Source of the DNA: Caryophanales bacterium | GTDB taxonomy: Bacteria > Bacillota > Bacilli > Exiguobacteriales > Exiguobacteriaceae | Assembly: GCA_902362975.1 (NCBI GenBank) | Contig: CABIYO010000019.1 | Coordinates: forward strand, 1 to 48,205 | Length of the DNA stretch: 48,205 nucleotides | Direction: 5' to 3' | Shown: positions 7,681 to 15,387 of the stretch, one piece after another | Numbering within the stretch: the first letter of the stretch is position 1 | Layout: each line of letters begins with the position of its first letter | Notes under the pieces: model-generated | Database searches by the model: none | What the model saw: the letters and a program-made list of their open reading frames with translations, nothing else | What the model was told of the DNA's origin: nothing | Program-made: the position numbers and the translations under genes

Positions 7681-9276
7681 TTATTCTTTAAAAAACGACG
7701 GTTGGTATGTTTCCCCTTCTACACTCAAAGCGTCTAATAGTTTCTTGATTCCTTCTACGGGAAGATTGGCAAGCTCACTCGGTTCAACCTTTTGTAATCC
7801 CCCCCCGTATTCTCTACCTTCACGACTAAATGCCTCATTCGAGATTTTTCTTAGAATATTAAAAATTTCAAATTCTAATCCCGGATTATCTTGAATCGCC
7901 ACTTTTAAAAATTCTTTAGGATAAATCATAAGGTACGTATTGGGTGCAATAGCTTTTGATTTATTCATATAAATTTTGAAAGTTGCATTTTCGCTACCCG
8001 CTTTTGCTCTTCCCATATAACTACACAAAAATAAAGGAGAATGTCGTTTTTCTTGTTTATACCAAGGTGAGCGTTTTGACAAAAGATAGCTCTTATTTAG
8101 TCCACGATTTTCAATATCATTAAAGTATCTATATAACCTAGGCAATTCATACTTCATATCTTCCATCTTTAAATCACAGTCAATCAAATAGCGTTTTGGA
8201 ATGTTACTAGGCGAACCGTCATTTTCTGCTCGGATGATATCGTCCTTCAAGACTTTATCTAACTCTCTCTTCGAAGGTACAATAAATTTATATGCAGATG
8301 GTGGTAAACCTAATTCATTTTTTTGTTCTTCACTTATGATAAAGATGTTATTTGCTCCAGTTGCGATCCCGCGTTTGATTTCAAAAAAATCTGATAATCT
8401 TGCGGTTTTATTACTAAATTCAAAATCAGTTTCATGGAAAAGATTTATCCATTTGTCGGTACGCTTAAATTCACTCAACTTAATTTTTTTAAACTCTGTA
8501 GTATCAATTGAGTCTCCTACACTAATTTTAACCTCATGAGTCTCTTTAGGTTTAGAATTTCGATATATAACTACAGCAGAAGATACAGCCGCATTATCAA
8601 ACAAAGATTTTTTTATATTATAAATGTGAATACGCTCGAGTGTTACGTACTCAGTTAAATACTGTCTTAATGCCGATCCGTAGCCAACCGACATAAATTC
8701 AGAAGGAATAAGCCAGGATGAGATTGAATCTTTTTCTAAATGAGCATGCGCTAAAAGCATAAAATATATATGCAGTCCGGCGAGACCACTTACTTTTATA
8801 TCAATTACATCACTTACTGCTTCTTTGAGTTTTGATTTGTCTTTCAAAGATAGATGGTGATGTCTTACATATGGTGGATTTGTTATTAATAGATTAGCTC
8901 TAGGCATCATGCTTTTAAAAGTTGTAAAGTCCTGATTTATCAAATTCAAATCATGTTCATCAAAAATTCTTGAACTAAATTTAAATATTTTTTCATCTTT
9001 TTCGATACCCAATGCATGCTTCAACCTGTATTTTTCACATTTATTTAATTCAGATATTAGACTAAGATAAAAAGAACCGTGCCCAAAAGCAGGTTCTAAA
9101 AATCTAATCTCATTATGATAAATTTCAGGAAGGTATTTGATGCTCTCTTTCACAATCTCATGACTTAAAGCAAATGGAGTAAAGAACTGCCCTTGATTAT
9201 TCAATTCTTTACTCGTTCTACTTGCTTTTAATAATTTCTCGAAATTTAACATTTGATTTTCGATTAGTTTGATCAT
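7681..9276 (-). CDS. N6-adenine DNA methyltransferase (type II R-M)
   Basis: The 531-aa protein has motif I as FLEPAFGHGSF (about 59-69) and the catalytic NPPY at about 133-136, typical of gamma-type N6-adenine methylases. The N-terminal GQFFTPFALSHEIV segment is also typical. The C-terminal half is the likely target-recognition region. It starts 3 bases after the endonuclease stop, so the two form one operon. It should protect host DNA from the partner nuclease. The gene is AT-rich compared with the wal genes. If the partner is XamI-like, the modified site may be GTCGAC. Confidence 0.92.
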   Translation of the reverse strand: MIKLIENQMLNFEKLLKASRTSKELNNQGQFFTPFALSHEIVKESIKYLPEIYHNEIRFLEPAFGHGSFYLSLISELNKCEKYRLKHALGIEKDEKIFKFSSRIFDEHDLNLINQDFTTFKSMMPRANLLITNPPYVRHHHLSLKDKSKLKEAVSDVIDIKVSGLAGLHIYFMLLAHAHLEKDSISSWLIPSEFMSVGYGSALRQYLTEYVTLERIHIYNIKKSLFDNAAVSSAVVIYRNSKPKETHEVKISVGDSIDTTEFKKIKLSEFKRTDKWINLFHETDFEFSNKTARLSDFFEIKRGIATGANNIFIISEEQKNELGLPPSAYKFIVPSKRELDKVLKDDIIRAENDGSPSNIPKRYLIDCDLKMEDMKYELPRLYRYFNDIENRGLNKSYLLSKRSPWYKQEKRHSPLFLCSYMGRAKAGSENATFKIYMNKSKAIAPNTYLMIYPKEFLKVAIQDNPGLEFEIFNILRKISNEAFSREGREYGGGLQKVEPSELANLPVEGIKKLLDALSVEGETYQPSFFKE

Positions 9277-9279
9277 ACC

Positions 9280-10227
9280 TTACTCCCTTGATGTAATTAA
9301 TTCCTCTAAATCCTCTACGCGATGATCCCAAGCCCAATCAATTCCTTCTGAAGCATTATATGCGAGGTAAGAGCGTTCAAAGTATCCACACAAGAAAAGT
9401 ATAAAATGAATATTTGGACCATAGACTCTCTGTAAATTAGCGTACTTACTTGCCTCTTCTTTTCTTCTCTTATTAGTATTCGTTGAATCTCCAGCTGACT
9501 TACATTCAATTAAAATAGGAACTTCATCTACATCTTGATGGAAGGATTTCACGACTAAATCAACTGGAATATTAATGTTTGTACCATCACTTTTTTGACC
9601 TGGGACATTGAGTCTAGGTGCATACGAACCCAATGGCATCTCTCTAAAATTAAATCCTAAAAATCGTGAATAACCCTTTTCATCTAGGTAGGCAGTTAAA
9701 ATATCTAACTGTCTTACCTCTTGTGCCATCTTAACTCTAGTGTTTGAAATAGACGATAAAAGTCTATCTGTGACAATTTGAATTGCATTATTTACATGAT
9801 TTATTTTATCATCTTCAGTCATATAACTAAACACCCAAGGAAATAAACGCTTTTCTAACAAGTCACGAGTGATCATAATAATTCTCTCTAATTGATTATC
9901 AGTTACTGAACTCGGCAAAAAACCTTCGTGCATTCTTTTTAATACATGTTTTGGTACGTTAGCTAAACCACTTAACCGGTCGTGTGCTATGGCTGGAGAT
10001 GTACACATTCTTAACACAGTAATAAGATCCGGATTTTCTTTTAATAATTGGACGGAGATATTCTCAAGATTATTAGTAAGTCTAAAAAATAATTCTACTC
10101 TAGTACTTGTTAATACAAAATCTTCAGTGTAAGTGGCAGGCGCTTCTCTAATGTACCACTCATTGTATTGTTGTTTTGAGTATTGAATATCGTCTTCCCA
10201 TTGATGAGGCGCATTCTCTTTGTTCAT
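9280..10227 (-). CDS. restriction endonuclease, XamI-like
   Basis: The 315-aa protein has a PD-(D/E)xK core: PVDLVVK (Asp223) and ILIECKSAGD (Glu241, Lys243), followed by TNTNKRRKEEA. GYFERSYLAYNASEGIDW and WDHRVEDL near the end resemble the XamI restriction-enzyme family. XamI itself recognises GTCGAC, but specificity here is only inferred. I chose the ATG at 10227 because GGGGG lies about eight bases upstream; the ATG 33 bases earlier has no such site. It is the first gene inside rlmH, with TATAAT-like boxes just upstream. Confidence 0.8.
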   Translation of the reverse strand: MNKENAPHQWEDDIQYSKQQYNEWYIREAPATYTEDFVLTSTRVELFFRLTNNLENISVQLLKENPDLITVLRMCTSPAIAHDRLSGLANVPKHVLKRMHEGFLPSSVTDNQLERIIMITRDLLEKRLFPWVFSYMTEDDKINHVNNAIQIVTDRLLSSISNTRVKMAQEVRQLDILTAYLDEKGYSRFLGFNFREMPLGSYAPRLNVPGQKSDGTNINIPVDLVVKSFHQDVDEVPILIECKSAGDSTNTNKRRKEEASKYANLQRVYGPNIHFILFLCGYFERSYLAYNASEGIDWAWDHRVEDLEELITSRE

Positions 10228-10280
10228 AATTGTAATACCCCCATATAATAATGTAATCATTATACATAATACACTATTAT

Positions 10281-10311
10281 ATGGTTTTTACGAATGGTTT
10301 TTACGAAAACC
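10281..10311 (+). repeat. tandem and inverted repeat at the rlmH-proximal end
   Basis: ATGGTTTTTACGA occurs twice in perfect tandem (10281-10293 and 10294-10306). The second unit also forms the inverted repeat GGTTTT-TACG-AAAACC at 10296-10311. It lies directly outside the rlmH stop codon, where SCC elements carry terminal inverted repeats, so it could be a recombinase-binding site. Confidence 0.75.
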
Positions 10312-10333
10312 TCATTTATTTATGGTACGGTTC
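10312..10333 (-). other. candidate attachment site at the rlmH 3' end
   Basis: The last rlmH codons encode NEPYHK followed by TAA, with bases GAACCGTACCATAAATAA on the minus strand. In staphylococci the matching end of rlmH (YHK plus stop) is the SCC attB/attL core. The gene is intact, as in SCC insertions. Assignment is by position and family knowledge; no second copy was found. Confidence 0.55.
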
Positions 10334-10795
10334 ATTCCGATTGATCCGATACGCCCGATATATCTGTTCACACAACACGAGCTTCATGAGTTGGTGGGGG
10401 AACGTCATCTTCGAGAACGAGATTGTATCATCCGCTCGCTTCATCACATCGTCCGACAAACCGAGCGATCCCCCGATGACGAAGGCGATTTTACTCTTTC
10501 CGTACGTCGCGAGTTGATCGAGTTCACGGGCGAACTCTTCACTCGTCCGCTGCTTTCCTTGAATCGCCAAGGCGATGACGTGCGTATCTGGGGATATCTT
10601 CGCCAAAATCCGTTCGCCTTCCTTTTGTTTTACTAGTAACATATCTGCCTCACTCAAATGCTCGGGTGCTTTTTCGTCTGAGACCTCGATTTCCTGCACT
10701 TTTGCGTAGGCAGACAGCCGCTTTGTATACTCGGCAATTCCTTGTTTTAAATATTTTTCTTTCAGTTTGCCGACCGTGATAATTGAAATATTCAT
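10316..10795 (-). CDS. rlmH: 23S rRNA pseudouridine-1915 N3-methyltransferase RlmH
   Basis: A SPOUT-class methyltransferase of 159 aa, the usual full length. It methylates pseudouridine 1915 in helix 69 of 23S rRNA in assembled ribosomes. The N-terminal [15 protein letters not shown], the SAM-binding [13 protein letters not shown] and the C-terminal [10 protein letters not shown] are all present. The C-terminal codons double as the SCC insertion site in staphylococci, and here an SCC-like element starts at the stop. Upstream lie a DnaA-box cluster and the CxxH/CxxC gene. Confidence 0.97.
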   Translation of the reverse strand: MNISIITVGKLKEKYLKQGIAEYTKRLSAYAKVQEIEVSDEKAPEHLSEADMLLVKQKEGERILAKISPDTHVIALAIQGKQRTSEEFARELDQLATYGKSKIAFVIGGSLGLSDDVMKRADDTISFSKMTFPHQLMKLVLCEQIYRAYRINRNEPYHK

Positions 10796-10807
10796 CCAAT
10801 TCTTCCT

Positions 10808-10861
10808 TTTTCCACAGTTTTTTTGGAGTTATCCATAGGGTTATCCACAGAGTTATCCACA
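10808..10861 (+). promoter_or_regulatory. DnaA-box cluster upstream of rlmH
   Basis: TTATCCATA at 10829, TTATCCACA at 10841 and TTATCCACA at 10853 start exactly 12 bases apart. TTTTCCACA lies at 10808. A further perfect box in the other orientation is at 10945-10953, inside the CxxH/CxxC gene. The cluster is about 27 kb from oriC. Clusters outside oriC titrate DnaA or regulate genes in Bacillus; the role here is not known. Confidence 0.7.
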
Positions 10862-10878
10862 AATCCACATGTTGATAA

Positions 10879-11040
10879 TTAGTTTTTGCTTGACACAATA
10901 TATGTTGCATCGGCTTCACAGAACTCACATGTCACGTGTTCACTTGTGGATAATTCCTCTAGCAACGGGTATTCACCTGTTTCATCCACAATGATGTCTA
11001 AAGCGATTTCAACATGTTCCTTGCATACTTTTTTTTCCAC
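10879..11040 (-). CDS. CxxH/CxxC small protein (YyzF-like)
   Basis: A 53-aa gene with a GTG start preceded by GGAGG. The product has CKEHVE near the start and CEFCEADATYIV near the end, giving the CxxH plus CxxC pattern of a small family found beside rlmH in Bacilli. The four ligands probably bind one zinc ion. Function is unknown. It lies between htrA (with an intervening terminator) and rlmH, in the same orientation, and its coding sequence contains one DnaA box. Confidence 0.85.
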   Translation of the reverse strand: MEKKVCKEHVEIALDIIVDETGEYPLLEELSTSEHVTCEFCEADATYIVSSKN

Positions 11041-11053
11041 AGTTTTTCCTCCT

Positions 11054-11078
11054 TAAAAAAGAAGCGTCGCCGCTTCTT
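11054..11078 (-). terminator. terminator after htrA
   Basis: AAGAAGCG (11059-11066) pairs with CGCTTCTT (11071-11078); on the minus strand a T run follows. The stem touches the htrA stop codon. It closes the wal operon. Confidence 0.8.
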
Positions 11079-12337
11079 TATGTTGCTTCAGTTAATGTCG
11101 CCTCAGTTTCTCTTGCTTCTCCGCGACGTAAATACTCAATGGAGATTGTATCACCGACCGTCGCGTCCCGATATAACGCATCGCGTAAATCGACGTATCG
11201 TTTAATCTCCCGGTCTCCGATTTTCGTGATGACATCGCCAACACGTAGTCCCGCTTCTTCAGCCGGACTACCCGGTGTCACTTCTTCCACGAAGACACCG
11301 TCTTCCTGGTCGAATGAGATCCCGTACTCTTTTCGGATGTTACCGGGTACGGCGATGACTTCTTGAATCGTGACACCGAGCTGCGCCCGTGTCACTTTGC
11401 CGTCGCGTTCTAACATGTCAATGACCGGTAGCGCCACGTTGACGGGAATGGAAAACCCGACCCCTTCTACGCTCGCCTCGGCGATTTTCATCGAATTGAT
11501 TCCGACGAGCTCTCCTCGAATGTTGATGAGGGCACCACCCGAATTCCCCGGGTTGATGGCCGCATCCGTTTGGATGACTTCCGCGTTATAATCCATCAAA
11601 CCGTCGTTGTTCGTATCGACCGGCACCGTCCGCTCGACACCACTGACGATACCACGGGTGACCGAGTTTGAGAAGACACCGAGCGGATTTCCGATGGCCA
11701 TGACGGTCTCACCGGCCTGGAGAACGGTGGAGTCCCCGAGGACAATTGGTTTCACATCGATATTTTCCGGCAACTCGACCTCGGCGACAGCCAAGTCGTT
11801 GAGCGGGTCTTCGCCTAAAATGGTTGCCGAGGCGATTTGACCATCGGAAAAGGCGATGTTGACCTCGTCCGCTTCTTCGATGACATGGAAGTTCGTGACG
11901 ATATAGGCCGTGTTTCCTTCTACTTTATAGATGACGCCAGAGCCGGCACCCGCCTCCCATTGCGAGTCCGAGGTGAACGCACGCTGGATATTGGTGATGC
12001 TGACAACGGACGGCTTCGCCCCAAGGACAGCGGTCGTGACGTCCGATTCGGTGACGGTGACGGCCTGTTCGGTCCGCGTCAGTTCATTCGTCACAAAACG
12101 AGAGGTCGGCGAATCCCAGAGCATCACGATGACAAAAAACAAAGCCGCTCCTAAGAATCCGCCAACCCCTCCGAGTAACAACGGTTTTATATTGGGTCTC
12201 GGCTTATGGCGTACGTGCTCCTCTTGCTTCGGTCGCCATTCGCTCCGAGACGGATACGTCGATTTCTCTTCTGTTGCTTCGTGTACTTCAGGTTCGACGT
12301 CTTGAGGTTCATACTCATGGTGTCTCTCTTCGTTCAC
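11078..12337 (-). CDS. htrA: HtrA-like serine protease
   Basis: A membrane-anchored trypsin-like protease with a C-terminal PDZ domain, acting in quality control of exported proteins. The acidic cytoplasmic N-terminus is followed by a transmembrane helix (about residues 55-75). The catalytic triad is visible as NFHVIEEAD (His), DPLNDLAV (Asp) and NPGNSGGAL (Ser). The PDZ domain follows VEEVTPGSPAEEAGL. I chose the GTG at 12337 because AAGGGGGG lies just upstream; a longer in-frame start lacks this. Last gene of the walRKHIJ-htrA cluster. Confidence 0.95.
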   Translation of the reverse strand: MNEERHHEYEPQDVEPEVHEATEEKSTYPSRSEWRPKQEEHVRHKPRPNIKPLLLGGVGGFLGAALFFVIVMLWDSPTSRFVTNELTRTEQAVTVTESDVTTAVLGAKPSVVSITNIQRAFTSDSQWEAGAGSGVIYKVEGNTAYIVTNFHVIEEADEVNIAFSDGQIASATILGEDPLNDLAVAEVELPENIDVKPIVLGDSTVLQAGETVMAIGNPLGVFSNSVTRGIVSGVERTVPVDTNNDGLMDYNAEVIQTDAAINPGNSGGALINIRGELVGINSMKIAEASVEGVGFSIPVNVALPVIDMLERDGKVTRAQLGVTIQEVIAVPGNIRKEYGISFDQEDGVFVEEVTPGSPAEEAGLRVGDVITKIGDREIKRYVDLRDALYRDATVGDTISIEYLRRGEARETEATLTEAT

Positions 12338-12388
12338 GACGCATCCCCCCTTCAAGACAGTGTGATACCTGTCTTTTCCCAAGTTTCC

Positions 12389-13180
12389 TTATAAAGAAAC
12401 GAGTGAAGTGGGGATTGTCGGGTCCGTATCGCACAATTTGATTCGACCTAAGTCAACGTCTCGCATGCCGAGTGTTTGCGAGACGCTCATCTGTGCGAGC
12501 TCTTTCATATTGTTGTCCTTACTCAAATGGGCCAAATAGATCCGTTTCGTGCAGTCTCCGATGACCTCGCTCATCGCGATGGCCGCATCCTCGTTCGAGA
12601 CGTGGCCATAGTCGCCAAGAATCCGTCGTTTGACACTCCATGGATAACGCCCCATCTGCAACATCGAGACGTCATGGTTCGACTCAAAGATGAAGTCGTC
12701 CGCCCCACGGATGATCCCTTTCATCCGGTCCGAGACATATCCCGTATCGGTGATATGGGCCAATCGTTTCCCGTCATGGGCAAACTGATAAAACATCGGG
12801 TCTGCCGCATCATGGCTCACGTTGAACGTCTCGATTTCAATATCCCCGAACTGTTTCACGTCTCCGACTTCGATTTGAAACTTCAAGGCAGGATCAATCT
12901 TTCCAATCAGTGATTCCATCGCCGCCCATGTCTTCGCATTCGCATAAATCGGTACATTGTACTTACGTGCTAATATCCCGACACCTTTAATATGGTCGGA
13001 GTGCTCATGGGTGACGAGCAGTGCGTCGATTCCGTCAAACGTCCGACCGATGGCTTCGATGCGCTGTTGCATCGCTTTTCCGGTCAATCCGGCATCGACG
13101 AGCAGCTTCGTCCGTTCCGTCTCGATGTAGAGGGCGTTTCCGGTCGACCCGCTCGCTAACACACTATACTGTAAAGTCAC
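12389..13180 (-). CDS. walJ: WalJ/YycJ metallo-beta-lactamase-fold hydrolase
   Basis: The 263-aa protein opens with [15 protein letters not shown] and carries the metal motif [10 protein letters not shown]. Later ligands are in NVSHDAADP and AHLSKDN. WalJ is a conserved wal-operon protein linked to coordination of cell division and DNA replication or repair; its substrate is not settled. The GTG start at 13180 has AAAGGAG seven to eight bases upstream, and a longer frame has no such site. It lies 13 bases after walI. Confidence 0.95.
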   Translation of the reverse strand: MTLQYSVLASGSTGNALYIETERTKLLVDAGLTGKAMQQRIEAIGRTFDGIDALLVTHEHSDHIKGVGILARKYNVPIYANAKTWAAMESLIGKIDPALKFQIEVGDVKQFGDIEIETFNVSHDAADPMFYQFAHDGKRLAHITDTGYVSDRMKGIIRGADDFIFESNHDVSMLQMGRYPWSVKRRILGDYGHVSNEDAAIAMSEVIGDCTKRIYLAHLSKDNNMKELAQMSVSQTLGMRDVDLGRIKLCDTDPTIPTSLVSL

Positions 13181-13193
13181 GCAATCACTCCTT

Positions 13194-14018
13194 TTATTCT
13201 TTCGTTTCAAACTCCACGTGCTCGACCGTTCCATCGATCGCATTGACGAAGTAGACCTGATCATCAATCCCGATCGACCAAAGCGGTGGCATGATGATCA
13301 AACTGCCAGAGCTGTCGAGCGGTAAACTGTAAAACCCGGTACTGATGGTCCGCAGCTCCTGGTTCGGTTGGAAGTACTTCCGAGATGCGAGTTGTGAGAT
13401 AGCTTCACTGGCCGTCAACACGAGGTCGTCTTGCGTTTTTGACGAGAGGTCTTTTAAATGACGCTGTTTATAATCCGTCACTTCGAACGACTCGTTCAAC
13501 TGAATGAGGATGAGGGACGGACCGATGTACATTTCCGTATCTCCCTCGACTTCAGGTGCTGAAAAAATCTTGTTATCCTCGAATGTTTGCACGAAAGCGA
13601 TTTGTCTCGTTTTTTCATCGTAGCGCCAGTAGGCATACTCGTTTCCAAACGGGACATATTCCGCTACAAACGTCGAGGCGGTCGTCCGCAAATCTTTCGC
13701 ATCGAGCGGCACAGGTTGTTTCAACTCGACTTCGAGTTGCATGTTGTCGAGCGTCGTCGCGAGCTGCGCCTCCCGATTTTTCGTGATCATCGCATCTGAC
13801 ATCTCTTCAGACGAACCCGTCAAATAGCCGATATCTCGACCCATCCGTGGCAATTTTGCCGGATCGACATTCCGCTGGTCTAAAATCTGCGTGATCGAGG
13901 TGTTGTCATTCGTCACGACTTCGGTCGCCCATGTTTCCGTCAGCAATTGAAACAACAGATAGATGTTCAAGGCGAGGAAGGCAAAGATTAAAATCGATTT
14001 CGCTTTACTCCAATCCAC
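13194..14018 (-). CDS. walI: WalI (YycI) regulator of WalK
   Basis: A 274-aa protein with one N-terminal membrane helix ([20 protein letters not shown]) and an extracellular remainder. In Bacillus subtilis YycI and YycH interact with WalK in the membrane and lower its activity. The start lies inside walH, overlapping it by 14 bases, which indicates translational coupling. The lack of any catalytic motif is normal for this family. Confidence 0.95.
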   Translation of the reverse strand: MDWSKAKSILIFAFLALNIYLLFQLLTETWATEVVTNDNTSITQILDQRNVDPAKLPRMGRDIGYLTGSSEEMSDAMITKNREAQLATTLDNMQLEVELKQPVPLDAKDLRTTASTFVAEYVPFGNEYAYWRYDEKTRQIAFVQTFEDNKIFSAPEVEGDTEMYIGPSLILIQLNESFEVTDYKQRHLKDLSSKTQDDLVLTASEAISQLASRKYFQPNQELRTISTGFYSLPLDSSGSLIIMPPLWSIGIDDQVYFVNAIDGTVEHVEFETKE

Positions 14019-15387
14019 GATACATCATCCTTTCTGTCCAATCGTCTCCCTGATTGTATGGGACCCAACGGCCCGCCTCACGCACGAACCAGTTCGGTGA
14101 AAACGTCACATAGCGGCTCGTATCCTCGTTATATTCAATCTCATAACCGATTCGAATCTCGGTCACGTTCTCAAATCGTCCGGAGTTGATGAGCGTACCG
14201 AGCACCTCATCCGCATCAGCCAACTGTGTCGTGCCGACGGTGATCAACCGATCGATTTCCAAGTGGTTACGTGTGATTGACCGAACCTGTGCCCCGTCGT
14301 TTTCCACACGTAATGTGGATAAGTCGATGGCATCGTTATTGATAAACGCCTCACGCTGACTGAAGACGGGATATCCTTTCACGTGAAAACGGAACACGGT
14401 CGTTTCAAATCCTTTATTGGCCGGTGTGATGGCATCGAATCGAAGAGACAGCCCTTGATTCTCAGATGCTTCATCGACCCATCCCCCGTGGAAGTTCACG
14501 AATTCCACAATGGAATCTAACCCGATTGCTGTATCACGCTCGGTGCTATTCCGAGACAGGTTTCGATAGCGACTGGCATTCAGTTTCGCATCGTATTCCG
14601 CCACACTGACACCATTCGTCAACGCCCCGACCGAGCTTGCCGGGTCGACTTCTTGAACGTTCGGGTCACCTGGGAAGAACGTATCTCGCATCCAGTCGAG
14701 ACGAGCGTCGATTTGAATCGACGACACGTCATACGCGAACAACTCATTCATCTCAGGTCCGACGACTGGGATGTAATTCACGCGTTCATCCGTATACGTC
14801 ACGCGCTTCATCGTTCGACTCGAGTTTTTTAAGAAAAGACTGTTCACATCGCCGTTTCCGACTTTCGTCAACTTCCCTTCCCAAATGGACTGGTCGCTCA
14901 TGATGGCGCGGATGTTGAACACACTGTCGTCCATGTAGATGAGGATTCGCTGTGGAATCTTCCCAGACAGACTATACGTTCCCGGAAGCATATAGCTGAG
15001 CGTGTCCGCATAGTAGGCCTCCGGTAAGATCAACTCCAGTCCCTCGTTGATATCCGTATAGAAACTCGGGACGTTTTTCACAGCGAGCGGCTTGAACTCA
15101 CTCGCTTCAAACGAATCCCGAATGACACGCATCAGTTGCTTCGGTGTATTCTTTGAAGCGAACACAGCATTGTTGTCATGCACGACCGCTTGAACGGGAA
15201 TGATCACTTGGTCCGCTCGACGCTGCAATGACTCGTCCACCGTCGTGAGTGGCGTTTCCGATTGGACGGCCTGATACGTGGGATGATAGTCCCACAAGAT
15301 GATGGTTTGAACAATCGACGTGACGATTAACGTGAGCAAAATGAACGACTTCCACAGTTCTGGCTTTGCAATCGTAAACCGTTTCAT
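14005..15387 (-). CDS. walH: WalH (YycH) regulator of WalK
   Basis: A 460-aa protein with an N-terminal membrane anchor (about residues 12-32) and a large extracellular domain. It is the partner of WalI in modulating WalK. The ATG shares one base with the walK stop (TGATG), and its GGAGG ribosome-binding site is inside walK; an in-frame TTG one codon earlier is ignored. Length and position fit the family. Confidence 0.95.
   Translation of the reverse strand: MKRFTIAKPELWKSFILLTLIVTSIVQTIILWDYHPTYQAVQSETPLTTVDESLQRRADQVIIPVQAVVHDNNAVFASKNTPKQLMRVIRDSFEASEFKPLAVKNVPSFYTDINEGLELILPEAYYADTLSYMLPGTYSLSGKIPQRILIYMDDSVFNIRAIMSDQSIWEGKLTKVGNGDVNSLFLKNSSRTMKRVTYTDERVNYIPVVGPEMNELFAYDVSSIQIDARLDWMRDTFFPGDPNVQEVDPASSVGALTNGVSVAEYDAKLNASRYRNLSRNSTERDTAIGLDSIVEFVNFHGGWVDEASENQGLSLRFDAITPANKGFETTVFRFHVKGYPVFSQREAFINNDAIDLSTLRVENDGAQVRSITRNHLEIDRLITVGTTQLADADEVLGTLINSGRFENVTEIRIGYEIEYNEDTSRYVTFSPNWFVREAGRWVPYNQGDDWTERMMYRGLE

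Larger units (their letters stand above)
1..10315. mobile_element. SCC-like integrated element next to rlmH (left end not resolved)
   Basis: The region starts at the base after the rlmH stop codon and runs to the left edge of the window. It contains a large serine recombinase, a DUF927/Cch-like helicase, two small acidic ORFs, a JAB/RadC-type protein and a restriction-modification pair, all on the minus strand. A DUF927 helicase next to a serine recombinase, inserted at the 3' end of rlmH (orfX), is the hallmark of staphylococcal cassette chromosome elements. Parts of the region are clearly richer in A+T than the adjacent chromosome. I did not find a second copy of the rlmH 3' end, so the left boundary lies outside the window, has diverged, or is hidden by the separate PIN-gene segment at 324-2327. 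The recombinase is not clearly CcrA, CcrB or CcrC. Confidence 0.7.

Noticed and set aside
12338..13267. Longer N-terminal extensions of htrA and walJ
   Set aside because: The extended frames lack ribosome-binding sites and run into neighbours, whereas GTG starts with strong sites match family lengths.
14377..14392. TTTCACGTGAAA core inside walH resembling parS
   Set aside because: Only the inner 12 bases match; the four outer positions differ, and it is in coding sequence. Probably chance.
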